Origin: Methanoculleus marisnigri
Lineage (GTDB): Archaea > Halobacteriota > Methanomicrobia > Methanomicrobiales > Methanoculleaceae
Length of the DNA: 32,359 bases
Direction of reading: 5' to 3'
Assembly (NCBI GenBank): GCA_002503885.1
Contig: DASQ01000078.1
Span: 1-32,359, forward strand
The notes beneath the pieces were generated by a model. The model was not told the DNA's origin. It searched no databases and saw only the letters and a list, made by a program, of their open reading frames with translations. How positions within the stretch are numbered: position 1 is the stretch's first letter; every line of letters begins with the position of its first letter. Shown here in pieces: positions 32,073-32,359 of this stretch. A program made the translations under genes and the position numbers.

Positions 32073-32359
32073 TCAAAGATTCTCAACCAAAATTAAGTTT
32101 TTGGCTAAATCTCCAAAAATTGTAGATATCGAACTTCCGGCGAACAACTCCTCTCCCCGGCTCTCCCGGCGCCTGCCGGCACTGAGAATCCCGCGCATGT
32201 CCCATCGTGGCGGTTTCGTCGGGGCATCCAGGGCGGCAGTTGGCGGTGAGAGGGCGGATTCTCACGGCGGTCGTTTATAGTTACTGGCCCAACATCTTTA
32301 AAGCATACTCTGGACTCAAGAATTTCACCACCCATTTCTCCCAATAGGTTCTTTTCTCT
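32073..32359. other. Intergenic region upstream of the trehalose gene
   Basis: About 290 bp without a convincing gene. A/T-rich stretches at 32080-32125 probably contain the minus-strand promoter of the trehalose gene (for example CTTAATTTT near 32089-32097). CTTTAAAG at 32296-32303 could be a TATA element for a gene outside the window. Confidence 0.4.

Overview
The window is chromosomal DNA of a methanogenic archaeon, most likely of the order Methanomicrobiales and close to Methanoculleus. The clearest indicators are O-phosphoseryl-tRNA synthetase (SepRS), archaeal-type 4-demethylwyosine synthase, archaeal release factor aRF1, EF-2 with archaeal S7/S12, a DUF3821-type surface protein, archaeal TATA boxes, and SD motifs of the GGAGGTGAT type. 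Most genes are GC-rich. The segment from about 5.6 to 8.1 kb is visibly less so: 28 of 60 bases are G/C in 6001-6060, against 41 of 60 in 4021-4080.

Layout. The left edge holds the 5' part of an IS200/IS605-type tnpB on the minus strand, with a hairpin upstream. A small acidic hypothetical gene follows. Next comes a HEAT-repeat protein whose stop overlaps the TTG start of a PepN-like M1 aminopeptidase. Converging on it is a metallo-beta-lactamase (MBL) gene. From 5.16 to 8.9 kb there is a duplicated block made of the 5' end of the MBL gene plus the 3' end of an SRPBCC gene. In the left copy the MBL gene is whole and the SRPBCC gene is broken; in the right copy the reverse holds. Between the copies sits a lower-GC TetR / UbiA-family prenyltransferase / GT2 glycosyltransferase operon with its own operator-like palindrome.

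The 8.9-18.7 kb region is accessory. It has a small hypothetical protein, a 2H phosphoesterase, a 66-residue protein, and a three-gene export system (secreted COG1361-like protein, MacB-type permease, ATPase) behind a promoter with a 28-bp direct repeat. After these come a DUF1059 protein, a SAM methyltransferase, and a divergent pair sharing one TATA element: a frameshifted small gene and a chagasin-like lipoprotein. An MBL protein with altered metal ligands, a DUF3821 surface protein and a TolB-like propeller protein complete it.

The 18.7-32.0 kb region is core information processing. rps12-rps7-fusA run on the minus strand. Divergently, queD-queE-queC-nudix (preQ0/archaeosine) is followed by prf1-argS-taw1-sepS, a compact series with overlapping genes for decoding and tRNA modification. 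A fused trehalose-6-phosphate synthase/phosphatase converges on sepS and overlaps it by 26 nt. No tRNA, rRNA or CRISPR array was seen.
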